A stretch of 64,000 nucleotides of DNA, from NCBI GenBank assembly GCA_965140555.1, contig OZ223259.1, forward strand, positions 1,984,001-2,048,000, given 5' to 3'. Positions 46,495 through 55,673 of the stretch are shown in pieces (positions within the stretch are counted from its first letter, which is position 1; the number at the start of each line of letters is the position of its first letter). This DNA is from UBA1351 sp965140555 (GTDB taxonomy: Bacteria; Bacillota; Clostridia; Lachnospirales; Vallitaleaceae). A program made the position numbers and the translations under genes. The notes under the pieces were generated by a model, which saw only the letters and a program-made list of their open reading frames with translations, did no database searches and was not told the origin of the DNA.

Positions 46495-46500
46495 TATAAT
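46495..46500 (+). promoter_or_regulatory. -10 element before gdpP
   Basis: TATAAT, 63 bp upstream of gdpP, in AT-rich sequence; TTGTGC at 46470-46475 is 19 bp away, so the -35 is doubtful. Confidence 0.35.
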
Positions 46501-46563
46501 ATAATAGATTCTTTTGGAGCTAAATATAACCCGAGTTTCAGACCTAAGTGAAAGAGGTACGGT

Positions 46564-48603
46564 ATGAATAAAAAAAAGATAAAGTTGGGTTTTCGCGTAC
46601 ATAAGTATATTATATGGCCAATTATTAGTTGTCTGATCTTATTCTTGTTGTCAATTGGAGCAATGCAAGTAGACTTGACATTAGGTATTATCGGTCTTAT
46701 TGCATCAATATTTAATATTATTGTTTTCTTGATTATGTATATACTTGCCAGAAAGCGGCTAATTGCAGAAACGTTAGATCTTTCACTACAAGTGAGTGAT
46801 ATACAGAAAGATCATTTGGTACATTTTGATATTCCCCATTGTATTCTTGACGGCACTGGACGCATATCATGGTACAATGATATGTTTTATGATTTAGTAG
46901 AAGATCCAAAACTTACAGACAAGAACATTCACAACTTTTTTACAAGTATTAACTCAGATCAATTTCCGTCTTACGAAAAACCCCTTGAGGTTATTAGTGA
47001 ATTCAAAGAAAAGGTATATCGTATCGTTATACAAAAGCATGTATTGGATACGCAACGATCGGCTTTTGTTAAGGATATGGAAGATTTTTTCTATTACAGT
47101 GCGTATTTTTATGATATTACAGAAGAGGTTGCTTTGAAGCGCATAAACAAAGAACAAAAGGCGATTATTGGTTATGTCTATGTAGATAATTACGAAGAAA
47201 TTCTGCAGTCCATTGAAGATGTAAGACGTCCTATTTTAGTAGCATTAATTGATAGGAATTTAAATCATTTGGCTAAAGAAGTAGAAGGTGTATTAAGAAA
47301 AGTTGAAAAGGATAAATATGTTCTCTTTTTTCAAAGGAAGTATTTAGAACGATTGAAAGATGAAAAATTTAGTATTCTTGATGATATTCGTAATATCAAC
47401 ATTGGAAATGAATTGCCTGTTACGATTAGTATCGGCCTAGGTGTTCATGACAATGATTATGTATCAGCCCTTGATTATGCCAGAATTGCTATTGATTTAG
47501 CATTAGGACGTGGCGGAGACCAAGCCGTTATTAAGAATAATGATAAATTCTCATTTTATGGCGGAAAAACACGTGGCGTGGAAACAAATACACGAGTCAA
47601 AGCTAGAATTAAAGCCTATGCCTTTAAGGAATTGTTGGCAGAAGCGGATAATGTCATTGTGATGGGGCATCATCTGCAAGATTTAGATTCTTTAGGGGCG
47701 GCCATCGGGGTTTTCGCCTGTGCAAGGTTACTTGAGAAAAAGGTGAATATCGTATTGGATGATATTACGACGGCTATTAATGCGCTCTATGAGCGTGTAC
47801 AAGAGAGTCCGAGCTTTCCGGAGGACATATTTGTATCAGGGGCCAAGGCTATTGAATTGTGTGATGAAAACACGGTGCTAGTTGTCGTTGATGTAAATCG
47901 GCCAAGTTATACAGAATGTCCCGAGTTATTAAATTATGCTAGAAAAGTAGTGGTGTTTGATCATCATAGAGCAAGTTCAGAGTATATAGAACCAAGTGTC
48001 TTAAGTTATATAGAACCTTATGCGTCCTCAACATGTGAGATGGTTACAGAAATTTTACGTTACATTACAGATAAGGTAAAATTGGACCCAGTAGAAGCGG
48101 ATGCGCTATTTGCCGGAATATCTGTTGACACTAAGAATTTTGTTATCAAAACAGGTGTTAAGACGTTTGAAGCGGCAGCGTTTCTTCGGCGTAATGGGGC
48201 GGATGTCATTCGGGTAAGAAAATTCTTCAAAAATGATATGGCTACCTATAAGGCAAGAGCCAGTGCAGTAAGGGATGCTGTCATTTATCAAGGTAAGATT
48301 GCAATTTCAGAAAGCCCGTCAGATGTTTCAAATGCAACGCTAGTAGCAGCGCAAGCGGCGGACGAATTATTGAATATATCTGGTATCAAAGCATCCTTCG
48401 TTATGACGAATTTGAATGGTACGATTTATATTAGTGCACGGTCGTTTGACGATATTAATGTGCAGTTGATTATGGAAAAACTTGGTGGCGGAGGTCATTT
48501 AAGTGTTGCAGGTGCGCAGCTTCAAGGACAAACGATCCAAGAGGCAATAGACATTTTAAAGCATACAATTGATGAATATCTAGAGGAAGGTGAAGAAGAA
48601 TGA
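46564..48603 (+). CDS. gdpP: Cyclic-di-AMP phosphodiesterase GdpP
   Basis: 679 residues. Two N-terminal helices (about 14-34, 40-60), a PAS domain (about 78-190), a degenerate GGDEF domain (about 195-325) and a DHH/DHHA1 catalytic half: VMGHHLQDLDSLGAAIG, VVDVNRPSY, VFDHHRASS and GGGGHLSVAGAQ. Hydrolyses c-di-AMP to pApA and so sets osmotic and wall homeostasis. It overlaps rplI by four bases (ATGA), the conserved gdpP-rplI-dnaB order. Confidence 0.96.
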   Translation: MNKKKIKLGFRVHKYIIWPIISCLILFLLSIGAMQVDLTLGIIGLIASIFNIIVFLIMYILARKRLIAETLDLSLQVSDIQKDHLVHFDIPHCILDGTGRISWYNDMFYDLVEDPKLTDKNIHNFFTSINSDQFPSYEKPLEVISEFKEKVYRIVIQKHVLDTQRSAFVKDMEDFFYYSAYFYDITEEVALKRINKEQKAIIGYVYVDNYEEILQSIEDVRRPILVALIDRNLNHLAKEVEGVLRKVEKDKYVLFFQRKYLERLKDEKFSILDDIRNINIGNELPVTISIGLGVHDNDYVSALDYARIAIDLALGRGGDQAVIKNNDKFSFYGGKTRGVETNTRVKARIKAYAFKELLAEADNVIVMGHHLQDLDSLGAAIGVFACARLLEKKVNIVLDDITTAINALYERVQESPSFPEDIFVSGAKAIELCDENTVLVVVDVNRPSYTECPELLNYARKVVVFDHHRASSEYIEPSVLSYIEPYASSTCEMVTEILRYITDKVKLDPVEADALFAGISVDTKNFVIKTGVKTFEAAAFLRRNGADVIRVRKFFKNDMATYKARASAVRDAVIYQGKIAISESPSDVSNATLVAAQAADELLNISGIKASFVMTNLNGTIYISARSFDDINVQLIMEKLGGGGHLSVAGAQLQGQTIQEAIDILKHTIDEYLEEGEEE

Positions 48604-49049
48604 AAGTAATTTTATTAGAAGATGTCAAAAAAGTGGGTAAAAAAGGTGAGCTTGTTGAAGTAAAAGATGGATTTGCCAGAAATGTATTATTTCGTAAAAA
48701 TCAAGCAATGGAAGCAACCCCAAAAGCTCTTAATGAATATGATTTAAAGAAAAAAGCGGATGCAAAACGTCGACAAGAAGAATTAGAAGAAGCGAAAGAG
48801 CTTGGAGCGAAAATTAAAGATATGACTGTAACAATTCCTATTAAAACAGGTGAAGGTGGAAAAGTCTTTGGTTCGGTATCAACAAAGGAAATTGTTAAAG
48901 AAGCTAAAGAACAGTTGGATTTGGAATTAGATAAGAAGAAACTTGTATTGAAGGATCCGATTCGATCATTAGGTACCCATATAGTTCCTGTGAAATTACA
49001 TCCAAAAGTAACAACAGAAATCAATGTTAAAGTTATTGAGCAGCAATAA
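48600..49049 (+). CDS. rplI: Ribosomal protein L9
   Basis: 149 residues, full length. N-terminal KVILLEDVKKVGKKGELVEVKDGFARN (the L9 signature), a long connecting helix rich in Lys/Glu, and the C-terminal domain (GKVFGSVSTKEI, HIVPVKLHPKV). Start overlaps the gdpP stop. Confidence 0.97.
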   Translation: MKVILLEDVKKVGKKGELVEVKDGFARNVLFRKNQAMEATPKALNEYDLKKKADAKRRQEELEEAKELGAKIKDMTVTIPIKTGEGGKVFGSVSTKEIVKEAKEQLDLELDKKKLVLKDPIRSLGTHIVPVKLHPKVTTEINVKVIEQQ

Positions 49050-49079
49050 TGTATGTAAGAAAAGACGAGGTGAAACCCG

Positions 49080-50420
49080 GTGGATGAAATTGTAAAGCGA
49101 ATACCTCCGCATAGTTTAGAGGCAGAGCAATCCGTTATCGGATCGATGATTATGGATCGTGAAGCTATAGGAATAGCTCTTGAGCATATTGACCAACACG
49201 ACTTTTATCATCCGGATTTAAAGCTTGTATTTAATGGTATTATAGGCCTATATAATAGGAACCAACCTGTGGATTTGGTGACATTACAAGATGCACTTAA
49301 GCGGGATGAAAATTTAGAACGTATTGGTGGGGTAGAGTATTTGTCTAAGCTTGCTTTGGCAGTGCCTACATCTGCTCACGTTAAAAATTATGCATCTATT
49401 GTAAAGGAAAAATCAATTCTAAGGCGGTTGATTAAAACCGGTCAGGAGATTGTCAGTGATAGTTATGAAGGTTCAGAAGAACTGGAATCAATTCTAAACA
49501 GTGCTGAAGAGAAGATCTTTAATATTATGCAAAACCGTAAAACCGAGGAGTTTGCGGATATTAAGGAATTAATTAATCCTACATTGAATATGATTGTATC
49601 GGCTCATGATAATGGTGGTAAAGTAACGGGCATATCCAGTGGATTTATTGATTTAGATACCAAGACAGCGGGATTACAACGTGCGGATCTTATTTTGGTT
49701 GCAGCCAGACCGTCTATGGGTAAAACAGCATTTGCATTAAATGTTGCCCAACATGCAGCGGTTAAAGGGCGCCATTCGACTGCAATTTTCTCTTTGGAGA
49801 TGTCAAAGGAGCAACTCGTTAACCGGATGTTGTGCTCTGAATCGATGGTGGATGCGCAGAAAGTTCGGACGGGTAGCCTTGAAGATGAAGAATGGTCGAA
49901 TTTATTAAGTGGTGCAGCGATTTTGAATGATTCACCAATCTACATTGATGATACACCAGGGATTACTGTTGCAGAGATGAAGGCTAAGTGTCGTAAACTA
50001 AAACTTGAAAAGGGGCTTGATTTAATTCTTATTGACTATCTTCAGTTGATGAGTGGCAATGGGAATGGAGAGTCAAGGCAACAAGAAATTTCAGAGATTA
50101 GTCGTTCCCTCAAAGGTTTGGCCCGTGAGATGCAGGCACCGGTTATTGCGCTATCCCAGTTATCAAGAGCCTGTGAAGCGAGAGCAGATCACCGCCCGAT
50201 GCTTTCTGATTTGCGTGAATCAGGAGCTATTGAGCAGGATGCCGATGTTGTTATGTTTTTGTATCGAGATGAATATTATAATAAGGATTCCGATATGAAA
50301 GGAATGGCAGAGCTAATTATTGCTAAGCAAAGAAACGGTCCAACAGGAACTGTTGAATTAACATGGTTTGGTGAATACACGAAGTTCATGAATTCAACAC
50401 GTTCTCAGCAAGTGAGTTAA
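49080..50420 (+). CDS. dnaB: Replicative DNA helicase DnaB (DnaC in Bacillus naming)
   Basis: 446 residues from GTG 49080 (GAGGTG 7 nt upstream; the ATG at 49084 is out of frame). N-terminal helical domain (PHSLEAEQSVIGSMIMD), then the RecA-like motor: Walker A ARPSMGKTAFALN, Walker B LDLILIDYLQLM, and SQLSRACEARADHRPMLSDLRESG. Hexameric helicase of the replication fork. No intein. Last gene of the gdpP-rplI-dnaB unit. Confidence 0.97.
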   Translation: MDEIVKRIPPHSLEAEQSVIGSMIMDREAIGIALEHIDQHDFYHPDLKLVFNGIIGLYNRNQPVDLVTLQDALKRDENLERIGGVEYLSKLALAVPTSAHVKNYASIVKEKSILRRLIKTGQEIVSDSYEGSEELESILNSAEEKIFNIMQNRKTEEFADIKELINPTLNMIVSAHDNGGKVTGISSGFIDLDTKTAGLQRADLILVAARPSMGKTAFALNVAQHAAVKGRHSTAIFSLEMSKEQLVNRMLCSESMVDAQKVRTGSLEDEEWSNLLSGAAILNDSPIYIDDTPGITVAEMKAKCRKLKLEKGLDLILIDYLQLMSGNGNGESRQQEISEISRSLKGLAREMQAPVIALSQLSRACEARADHRPMLSDLRESGAIEQDADVVMFLYRDEYYNKDSDMKGMAELIIAKQRNGPTGTVELTWFGEYTKFMNSTRSQQVS

Positions 50421-50444
50421 TTTCATATAAGTTATACACACAAT

Positions 50445-50501
50445 ACACACATGATAGAGTGTTTTACACACGTAAAACCGCTTATCATGTGTGTTTTTTT
50501 C
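50445..50501 (+). terminator. Terminator after dnaB with nested hairpin
   Basis: ACACACATGATA (50445-50456) pairs with TATCATGTGTGT (50483-50494), then TTTTTT. Inside it GTTTTAC-ACAC-GTAAAAC forms a second stem. Confidence 0.9.
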
Positions 50502-50621
50502 GCTTTACTTTCGCTGTTTTTTTAACTAGACTGTGGTTAGGATATCAAACAGAAGAAGGAGATATGAGGTTATAGAAATACAGAAGGAAGATTAGTAGTT
50601 GATATAAGGTGAGGTGAGATA

Positions 50622-51566
50622 ATGGAAGTGTATATAGTTGAATCAGACAGGCATTACCGGGAAGCTTTGAGAAAAGGATTGATTCAGTATATGTCTAAAG
50701 GAGATCAGATAACAGCAATAGGTCCCAAAGAAGGTTATGCGAAGATTAAGGAACATGTTGAAGCGGTTAAAAAAGGACAAGTAACAGATAGTATACTATG
50801 GTTAGTGGATGAATCCGTCATACATGAGTGGGTCTTGGAAGATGGGATAAGTCAGTATGTCTATTCGTCAGGAAAGTGTGTGCTCTTATCTGAATCGGTC
50901 TATGGATACCATTTAGCGGAGTTCGAACAATCTGAAGAGAAGGTATTATGTCGCATAGACAAGTTTCAACCTGCAGATGACATTTATGGACAGTTAAAAC
51001 GCTATTACTTAGATAATATGGGACTTCGTAGGATTGAATCTCAGGACAAAGAAACGACGATACAAATACATTTTTCACCGATTTGGACGAATAAAGTGGT
51101 GGAAAAATATGCGAAGATAACGAATGAGGGTTCAGTAAGACGGCTCCTTGTCCTGATGGATGGATATAGTTATCGGCAGAGCGTATCCGAGAATCTTAGG
51201 AAATTTCATATGGGATTATCCGAGGTATTTTACTATTTTCACAAACAACAGGAGCAATTGGATTGGATTGTACATGAGGCGGCCCATAAGGAGTCCTCAT
51301 CTTTAGACATTATATATGGCCCGAAACATATGCAGGATTTTGAATTTCTTTCGAAAGATGAGATGAAGCAACTTATCATATATATGAAGCAGGCCATGAC
51401 CTATGACAGGATTGATATCGTTATGAATGGGTTGATGATAACAAGTCGTATAAATTCGATTCTTAATGCAGCCGATGAGTGTATTTTGTATGTTGAGAAT
51501 GAAAGAATACAGCAAACAATTCTAGAGCAGACAACATGTACCTGGCATGTTTGTGAAAAGGAGTGA
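50622..51566 (+). CDS. TadZ/CpaE-like protein, degenerate
   Basis: 314 residues, first of the Tad-type locus. The N-terminal 110 residues (MEVYIVESDRHYREALRKGL and DSILWLVDESV) look like a degenerate receiver domain; the remainder is an alpha/beta domain (IQIHFSPIWTNKVVEKYAKI, LLVLMDGYSYRQSV, IDIVMNGLMI, ECILYVEN) like a MinD/CpaE ATPase, but I see no Walker A lysine motif. Position directly before tadA suits TadZ, which places the pilus machine at the pole. Identity is inferred from order and fold pattern. AGGTGAGG precedes the ATG. Confidence 0.6.
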   Translation: MEVYIVESDRHYREALRKGLIQYMSKGDQITAIGPKEGYAKIKEHVEAVKKGQVTDSILWLVDESVIHEWVLEDGISQYVYSSGKCVLLSESVYGYHLAEFEQSEEKVLCRIDKFQPADDIYGQLKRYYLDNMGLRRIESQDKETTIQIHFSPIWTNKVVEKYAKITNEGSVRRLLVLMDGYSYRQSVSENLRKFHMGLSEVFYYFHKQQEQLDWIVHEAAHKESSSLDIIYGPKHMQDFEFLSKDEMKQLIIYMKQAMTYDRIDIVMNGLMITSRINSILNAADECILYVENERIQQTILEQTTCTWHVCEKE

Positions 51567-51573
51567 TTCTGTA

Positions 51574-52743
51574 GTGGAATGGACAGATTGGAAGTCAGCT
51601 ATATTGGATGATTTGAGTCAGTGGGATGTAATCAGTGATGAAGATGTTTATGAGCGTATACAGACTAAAATTTTACAAGAAGAACAGGGGTTATCGATAA
51701 TAGAGAAATCGAGTCTCATTGAAACCTTGTATAATCATATTCGGCGATTGGGAACACTGCAACCATACTTGGATGATCCAAAGGTAAATGAGGTCATGGT
51801 TAACGGTCCGGATAAGGTCTTTGTGGAGAAGGAAGGAGAAATTTTTCGTGTACAGACGACGATACATGAGAATGAACTATTGGAGATTATTCAGCGGATA
51901 GTGAATCGTATGAATAGACGCGTCAATGAGAAAGAGCCGATATGCGATGTTCGACTGGAGGATGGATCGCGTGTGAATATTATTCTACCACCTATTGCTA
52001 TTGACGGCCCTTATATTACGATAAGAAAGTTTATTCGTTCGTTTATAACAGTAGATCAATTAGTCAAGAATGGGACAATATCAAAGGAAGCAATGGAGGT
52101 AGTACAACGACTTGTAAAGCGCCGTTATAATATATTCATTTCAGGAGGAACAAGTTCCGGAAAAACGACTCTACTCAATGCTTTATCAGAAAGCATCGGT
52201 GAAAAGGAACGCGTCATTACTATTGAAGATTCTGCAGAATTAAAATTACAAGGGTTGAACAATTTGATCCGTTTAGAGACACGTAACGGTGTTGATAATT
52301 ATATGGAGCCGATTACCATACGTGACTTGATTCGTTCTTCCCTAAGAATGCGACCGGATCGTATTATTGTTGGAGAAGTACGAGGAGAGGAGACCATTGA
52401 CATGCTTCAAGCCATGAATACCGGTCATGATGGGTCCCTAAGCACGGGGCATGCGAACTCAATTCGTGAGATGCTTTTACGTCTGGAGACAATGGTATTA
52501 TCATCTATGGAACTCCCATTGATTGCTATACGCCAGCAAATTGCATCAGCTGTAGATATAATGATTCACCTCCAAAAAATCCATGGAAAAGGACGACGTG
52601 TTATGGAGATTGCTGAAGTTGATGGAGTGGACAATGGTATTATTGGGTTAAATACATTATATAGATATGATATAGAGCAGGATCAATTGGTACCGACGGG
52701 GAATGAACTTAGGCATAAAGTTAAGCTGGAGGTGAATGGATGA
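51574..52743 (+). CDS. tadA: Tad secretion ATPase TadA/CpaF
   Basis: 390 residues, type II/IV secretion ATPase that powers pilus assembly. Seen: N-terminal domain with DPKVNEVMVNGPDKVFVE, Walker A FISGGTSSGKTTLLNAL, Asp box TIEDSAELKL, Walker B RPDRIIVGEVRGEE and His box SLSTGHANS. GTG 51574 is preferred, after AAAGGAG just upstream of the tadZ-like stop; the longer frame overlaps that gene. Its stop overlaps the next start. Confidence 0.93.
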   Translation: MEWTDWKSAILDDLSQWDVISDEDVYERIQTKILQEEQGLSIIEKSSLIETLYNHIRRLGTLQPYLDDPKVNEVMVNGPDKVFVEKEGEIFRVQTTIHENELLEIIQRIVNRMNRRVNEKEPICDVRLEDGSRVNIILPPIAIDGPYITIRKFIRSFITVDQLVKNGTISKEAMEVVQRLVKRRYNIFISGGTSSGKTTLLNALSESIGEKERVITIEDSAELKLQGLNNLIRLETRNGVDNYMEPITIRDLIRSSLRMRPDRIIVGEVRGEETIDMLQAMNTGHDGSLSTGHANSIREMLLRLETMVLSSMELPLIAIRQQIASAVDIMIHLQKIHGKGRRVMEIAEVDGVDNGIIGLNTLYRYDIEQDQLVPTGNELRHKVKLEVNG

Positions 52744-53450
52744 AACGGGAAGTCATCATATATTATCTTGTTGTAGAAGCAATCATTATCATTATGGGAA
52801 TTCTGTTCTTTAATCAGTGGGGAATCATTATTGTATTATGTATTCTTGGAGGAGGAAGCATTCCTTCAATAAAGAGACATGTCAAGAGACGAGAGTATGA
52901 GCGTTTAGAAGAAGATTTCAAGCAGATGTTGTCACAATTAGGTTCATATATTAGCCTTGGATATAGTATGGATAATGCTTTGAAGGAAATTCTTGAAGAA
53001 TGGAGACGTTCTAATGAAAACCATGCTTTTCAGTCAGTTCTTCAACGAATGATTATTTCCAGGGAAATTAATATATCTTTAGATGACATTTTTGCCCAGA
53101 TAGCATGTGAGTACCCAATGGAATCCATTGTTCAATTTTCTAATATTGTAACACTTACTTTAAAAAAAGGAGGAACATTACAAGGAATTATAGAAGCTAC
53201 CATGGAACGTATTGAGGAGAAGGAGGGGGTAGAAAATGAACTTGATGTACTCATTACTCAAAAACGGTATGAATTGTTCATACTACTCACCATGGTGCCG
53301 CTTATGATTATATATTTACGTTGGATTTCAGGAACATTTCGCTCGGTGATGTACCATAACATAAGAGGACAATTAATTATGGGCATTTGTCTTGGTTTGT
53401 ATATTATTAGTGGGTTGATTGGTTATAGGATTGTAAATATCAAGGTGTAG
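52740..53450 (+). CDS. tadB: TadB-like inner-membrane platform protein
   Basis: 236 residues, T2SSF (GspF) domain. Two N-terminal helices (about 8-25, 27-42), a cytoplasmic helical domain with FKQMLSQLGSYISLGYSMDNAL, and two C-terminal helices (about 180-196, 212-230). ATGA overlap with tadA. With the next gene it forms the membrane platform pushed by TadA. Confidence 0.88.
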   Translation: MKREVIIYYLVVEAIIIIMGILFFNQWGIIIVLCILGGGSIPSIKRHVKRREYERLEEDFKQMLSQLGSYISLGYSMDNALKEILEEWRRSNENHAFQSVLQRMIISREINISLDDIFAQIACEYPMESIVQFSNIVTLTLKKGGTLQGIIEATMERIEEKEGVENELDVLITQKRYELFILLTMVPLMIIYLRWISGTFRSVMYHNIRGQLIMGICLGLYIISGLIGYRIVNIKV

Positions 53451-53471
53451 ATATAGTGGATAGGAGGAAGG

Positions 53472-54740
53472 ATGAAGGGGCTAATAATCGTTAGAGAGAG
53501 GGTTCAGGAAGTCATAGTTACTTTGTTTCCCTTATATACTAGACAATGTCTTCTTGCTATAGGATGTATCGCAATTGTGCTGGCATTTACCGGAATATTT
53601 CATGAAAAAGACGATCAGATAACCAGCATTACACGTCCTGAGTTCAAAGATACGAAAGAAGTATTTACTGTATATGCAGAAATAGATGGGAGAGAGCGGA
53701 TACCTATACAGCTTAAGGCAGAACCCATAAAACCGACAGAGCAAGAAGCTCAAAAGTATTTGGAAGACGTGAATCAACGATGGCGTGAAATTCTGGATGG
53801 GTACTATAGCCAAAATCCTGAGATTACGAGTGCATTAAAAACATACAATGCAATCAATGGCGAAAATATAGGAATTCAGATAGAGGGATATTGGCATTCA
53901 ATGCAGTCAATTGATGAAGAGGGGTATATTGACCTGGGAGGTTGGACGGAAGGGACAAGAGAGTTTACATATAATAGTACATGGATATATCAAGAGGCAC
54001 AATTATCAGATAGCTATACCATTATTATTGAGCGGTCCCAGATAGGTACAGTATATGAGAATAAATGGTATCGTCAGAAGATTCAAGGAGACTGGGAGAC
54101 GCAAGAGACGAAGACGGAATCGAAACAAAAAGTAGAATTGCCGACACAAGAGCAGATTCGCTATTTCACCGAAGCTGAAGAACATTGGGGAATAAAAAGT
54201 TTAGGGATTCTGATACTAATAGCAATGCTTTTAATGGCATTGAGTCGGAATGAAAAAAAGGAAAAAGAAATTCTGTATGAAAAAGATATGCGGTGTCATT
54301 TTATGTATTTGACTCAAGACATGGTGATGCTTTATCAATCAGGTGCTACATTATATACAGCATTACGATTATCGCTTATGCAGAGGCAACCGTTGCTGAA
54401 GCAAGGGACACGACAAAAAGAAGTCATTGAGGGACTTTGTGACATGTTAGATCAAGAACAGTCCATGCGTGAGGTGATGCTTTCTTTCAAAGATATTTTT
54501 GAGTTTAGAGAAGGAAAGTCATTTTCGCGTTTAATGATTCAAGGAAGCTACTATGGAGATCATCAATTAAGTGAACAGTTATCGCGTATATCGGACAATA
54601 TGTGGGATGAACGTATCCGTCGAGCGAGAAAAGAAAGTGAAAAAGCGAGTTCAAAGTTGATGTTTCCTATGCTCATTATATTTATTGTTATTATAATGCT
54701 AACTGTAATTCCGACTTTTTTAGAAGTTGGGCAAATGTGA
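53472..54740 (+). CDS. tadC: TadC-like platform protein with a large extracytoplasmic domain
   Basis: 422 residues. The C-terminal part (about 235-422) is the T2SSF-type domain with helices near 240-256 and 400-417 (MVMLYQSGATLYTALRLSL). Unusually, a helix at about 28-44 is followed by some 190 residues predicted outside the membrane (RPEFKDTKEVFTVYAEIDGRE, QIEGYWHSMQSIDEEGYIDL), rich in Glu, Tyr and Trp. Standard TadC lacks this insertion. It may contact the pilus or wall. Starts 21 bp after tadB. Confidence 0.82.
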   Translation: MKGLIIVRERVQEVIVTLFPLYTRQCLLAIGCIAIVLAFTGIFHEKDDQITSITRPEFKDTKEVFTVYAEIDGRERIPIQLKAEPIKPTEQEAQKYLEDVNQRWREILDGYYSQNPEITSALKTYNAINGENIGIQIEGYWHSMQSIDEEGYIDLGGWTEGTREFTYNSTWIYQEAQLSDSYTIIIERSQIGTVYENKWYRQKIQGDWETQETKTESKQKVELPTQEQIRYFTEAEEHWGIKSLGILILIAMLLMALSRNEKKEKEILYEKDMRCHFMYLTQDMVMLYQSGATLYTALRLSLMQRQPLLKQGTRQKEVIEGLCDMLDQEQSMREVMLSFKDIFEFREGKSFSRLMIQGSYYGDHQLSEQLSRISDNMWDERIRRARKESEKASSKLMFPMLIIFIVIIMLTVIPTFLEVGQM

Positions 54741-54755
54741 TTGGAGGATTAGAAG

Positions 54756-54980
54756 ATGAGTAGAATAATGAAAGGTTTACACAAACAATTGATGCAAGGA
54801 GAAATGATGATAAAAAAAGGATTAGGTCGCCTGAAGGAAGATGAAGAAGGAATGGGAATGGTAGAAATTGCACTTATAATTGTTGTATTAATTGGACTTG
54901 CTTTTATATTTCAAGATCAGATTGAGGCTTTATTAACGAGTATTTTTGATAAATATGATATAGATGGGCTAACAAATTAG
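54756..54980 (+). CDS. flp: Flp/Tad-type pilin
   Basis: 74 residues. A basic leader (RIMKGLHKQLMQGEMMIKKG) precedes EEGMGMVEIALIIVVLIGLAFIF, the pattern of type IV-like pilins with Glu at +5 after a processing Gly, and a short acidic tail. TadV-type prepilin peptidase would cut after Gly in EEG or GMG; none is encoded in the window. GGAGG before the ATG. Likely the fibre subunit of the locus. Confidence 0.85.
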   Translation: MSRIMKGLHKQLMQGEMMIKKGLGRLKEDEEGMGMVEIALIIVVLIGLAFIFQDQIEALLTSIFDKYDIDGLTN

Positions 54981-55012
54981 GAAGAGGGACTGAAGTGAGG
55001 AGGTACTATCTT

Positions 55013-55606
55013 ATGGTTTATCAAAAGGGATATCTTGTATTTGAAGAAGCTGTTAGCCAGATTGAAACCTATCAGATGAAGAGTTTTTACTATCAAAAAA
55101 TACCGGGAGTTCGGGATTTTCGTGTAAGCATGACAAGTGATAGAGCTTTTCTATATGTACCGGATGAGCAGGAGACATCATTTCAAAAAGTGGCATATTC
55201 TTTATCAAAAGATGAGTTGATACGGTTTATTCATGGAATGACGCTTATTCTTGAGCGGATGGAAGATTATCTACTATATGAAGAGCACTGCCTTCTGAGG
55301 CCGGAATGGATTCAGTGTGATATGTCTAAAGGGACGTTGGATATAGAGATTTTATATCTGCCCCTTTTACAAGAAGGAGAGGAAGAGATGAGTGAGGAAT
55401 GTAAAGTAGAACGGGACAAGAAACCGTTGTTGACATTATTGGCAGAGTGTTTTAATCGTCATAATGAAATGGAAGGATTTTATTACTTTATGCAAGTGAA
55501 GGAGAATCTGAAAGCTGTCGACGGCGTAGAGAAGTGTCAGTCATGGCATGAGATTTTAACGGAGTTTGCTAAGAATGATAAATACAAGAGTAAATCGTGC
55601 ATTTGA
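55013..55606 (+). CDS. Tad-locus cytoplasmic protein (DUF6382-like)
   Basis: About 197 residues; ATG 55013 has AGGAGG 9 nt upstream, while GTG 54995 is an alternative. No signal or membrane helix. The text YLVFEEAVSQIETYQMKSFYYQK and a later region ILERMEDYLLYEEHCLLRPEWI resemble the DUF6382 N-terminal part that in clostridial Tad loci is fused to an FHA domain; no FHA domain follows here. Likely a regulatory partner of the pilus machine. Moderate doubt on the family. Confidence 0.6.
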   Translation: MVYQKGYLVFEEAVSQIETYQMKSFYYQKIPGVRDFRVSMTSDRAFLYVPDEQETSFQKVAYSLSKDELIRFIHGMTLILERMEDYLLYEEHCLLRPEWIQCDMSKGTLDIEILYLPLLQEGEEEMSEECKVERDKKPLLTLLAECFNRHNEMEGFYYFMQVKENLKAVDGVEKCQSWHEILTEFAKNDKYKSKSCI

Positions 55607-55673
55607 ACGGAGAGTATGATAATCTAATAGAAGAGTTTTATATTCCAAAGAGTTCGTATAGGAGGAAAAGCGG

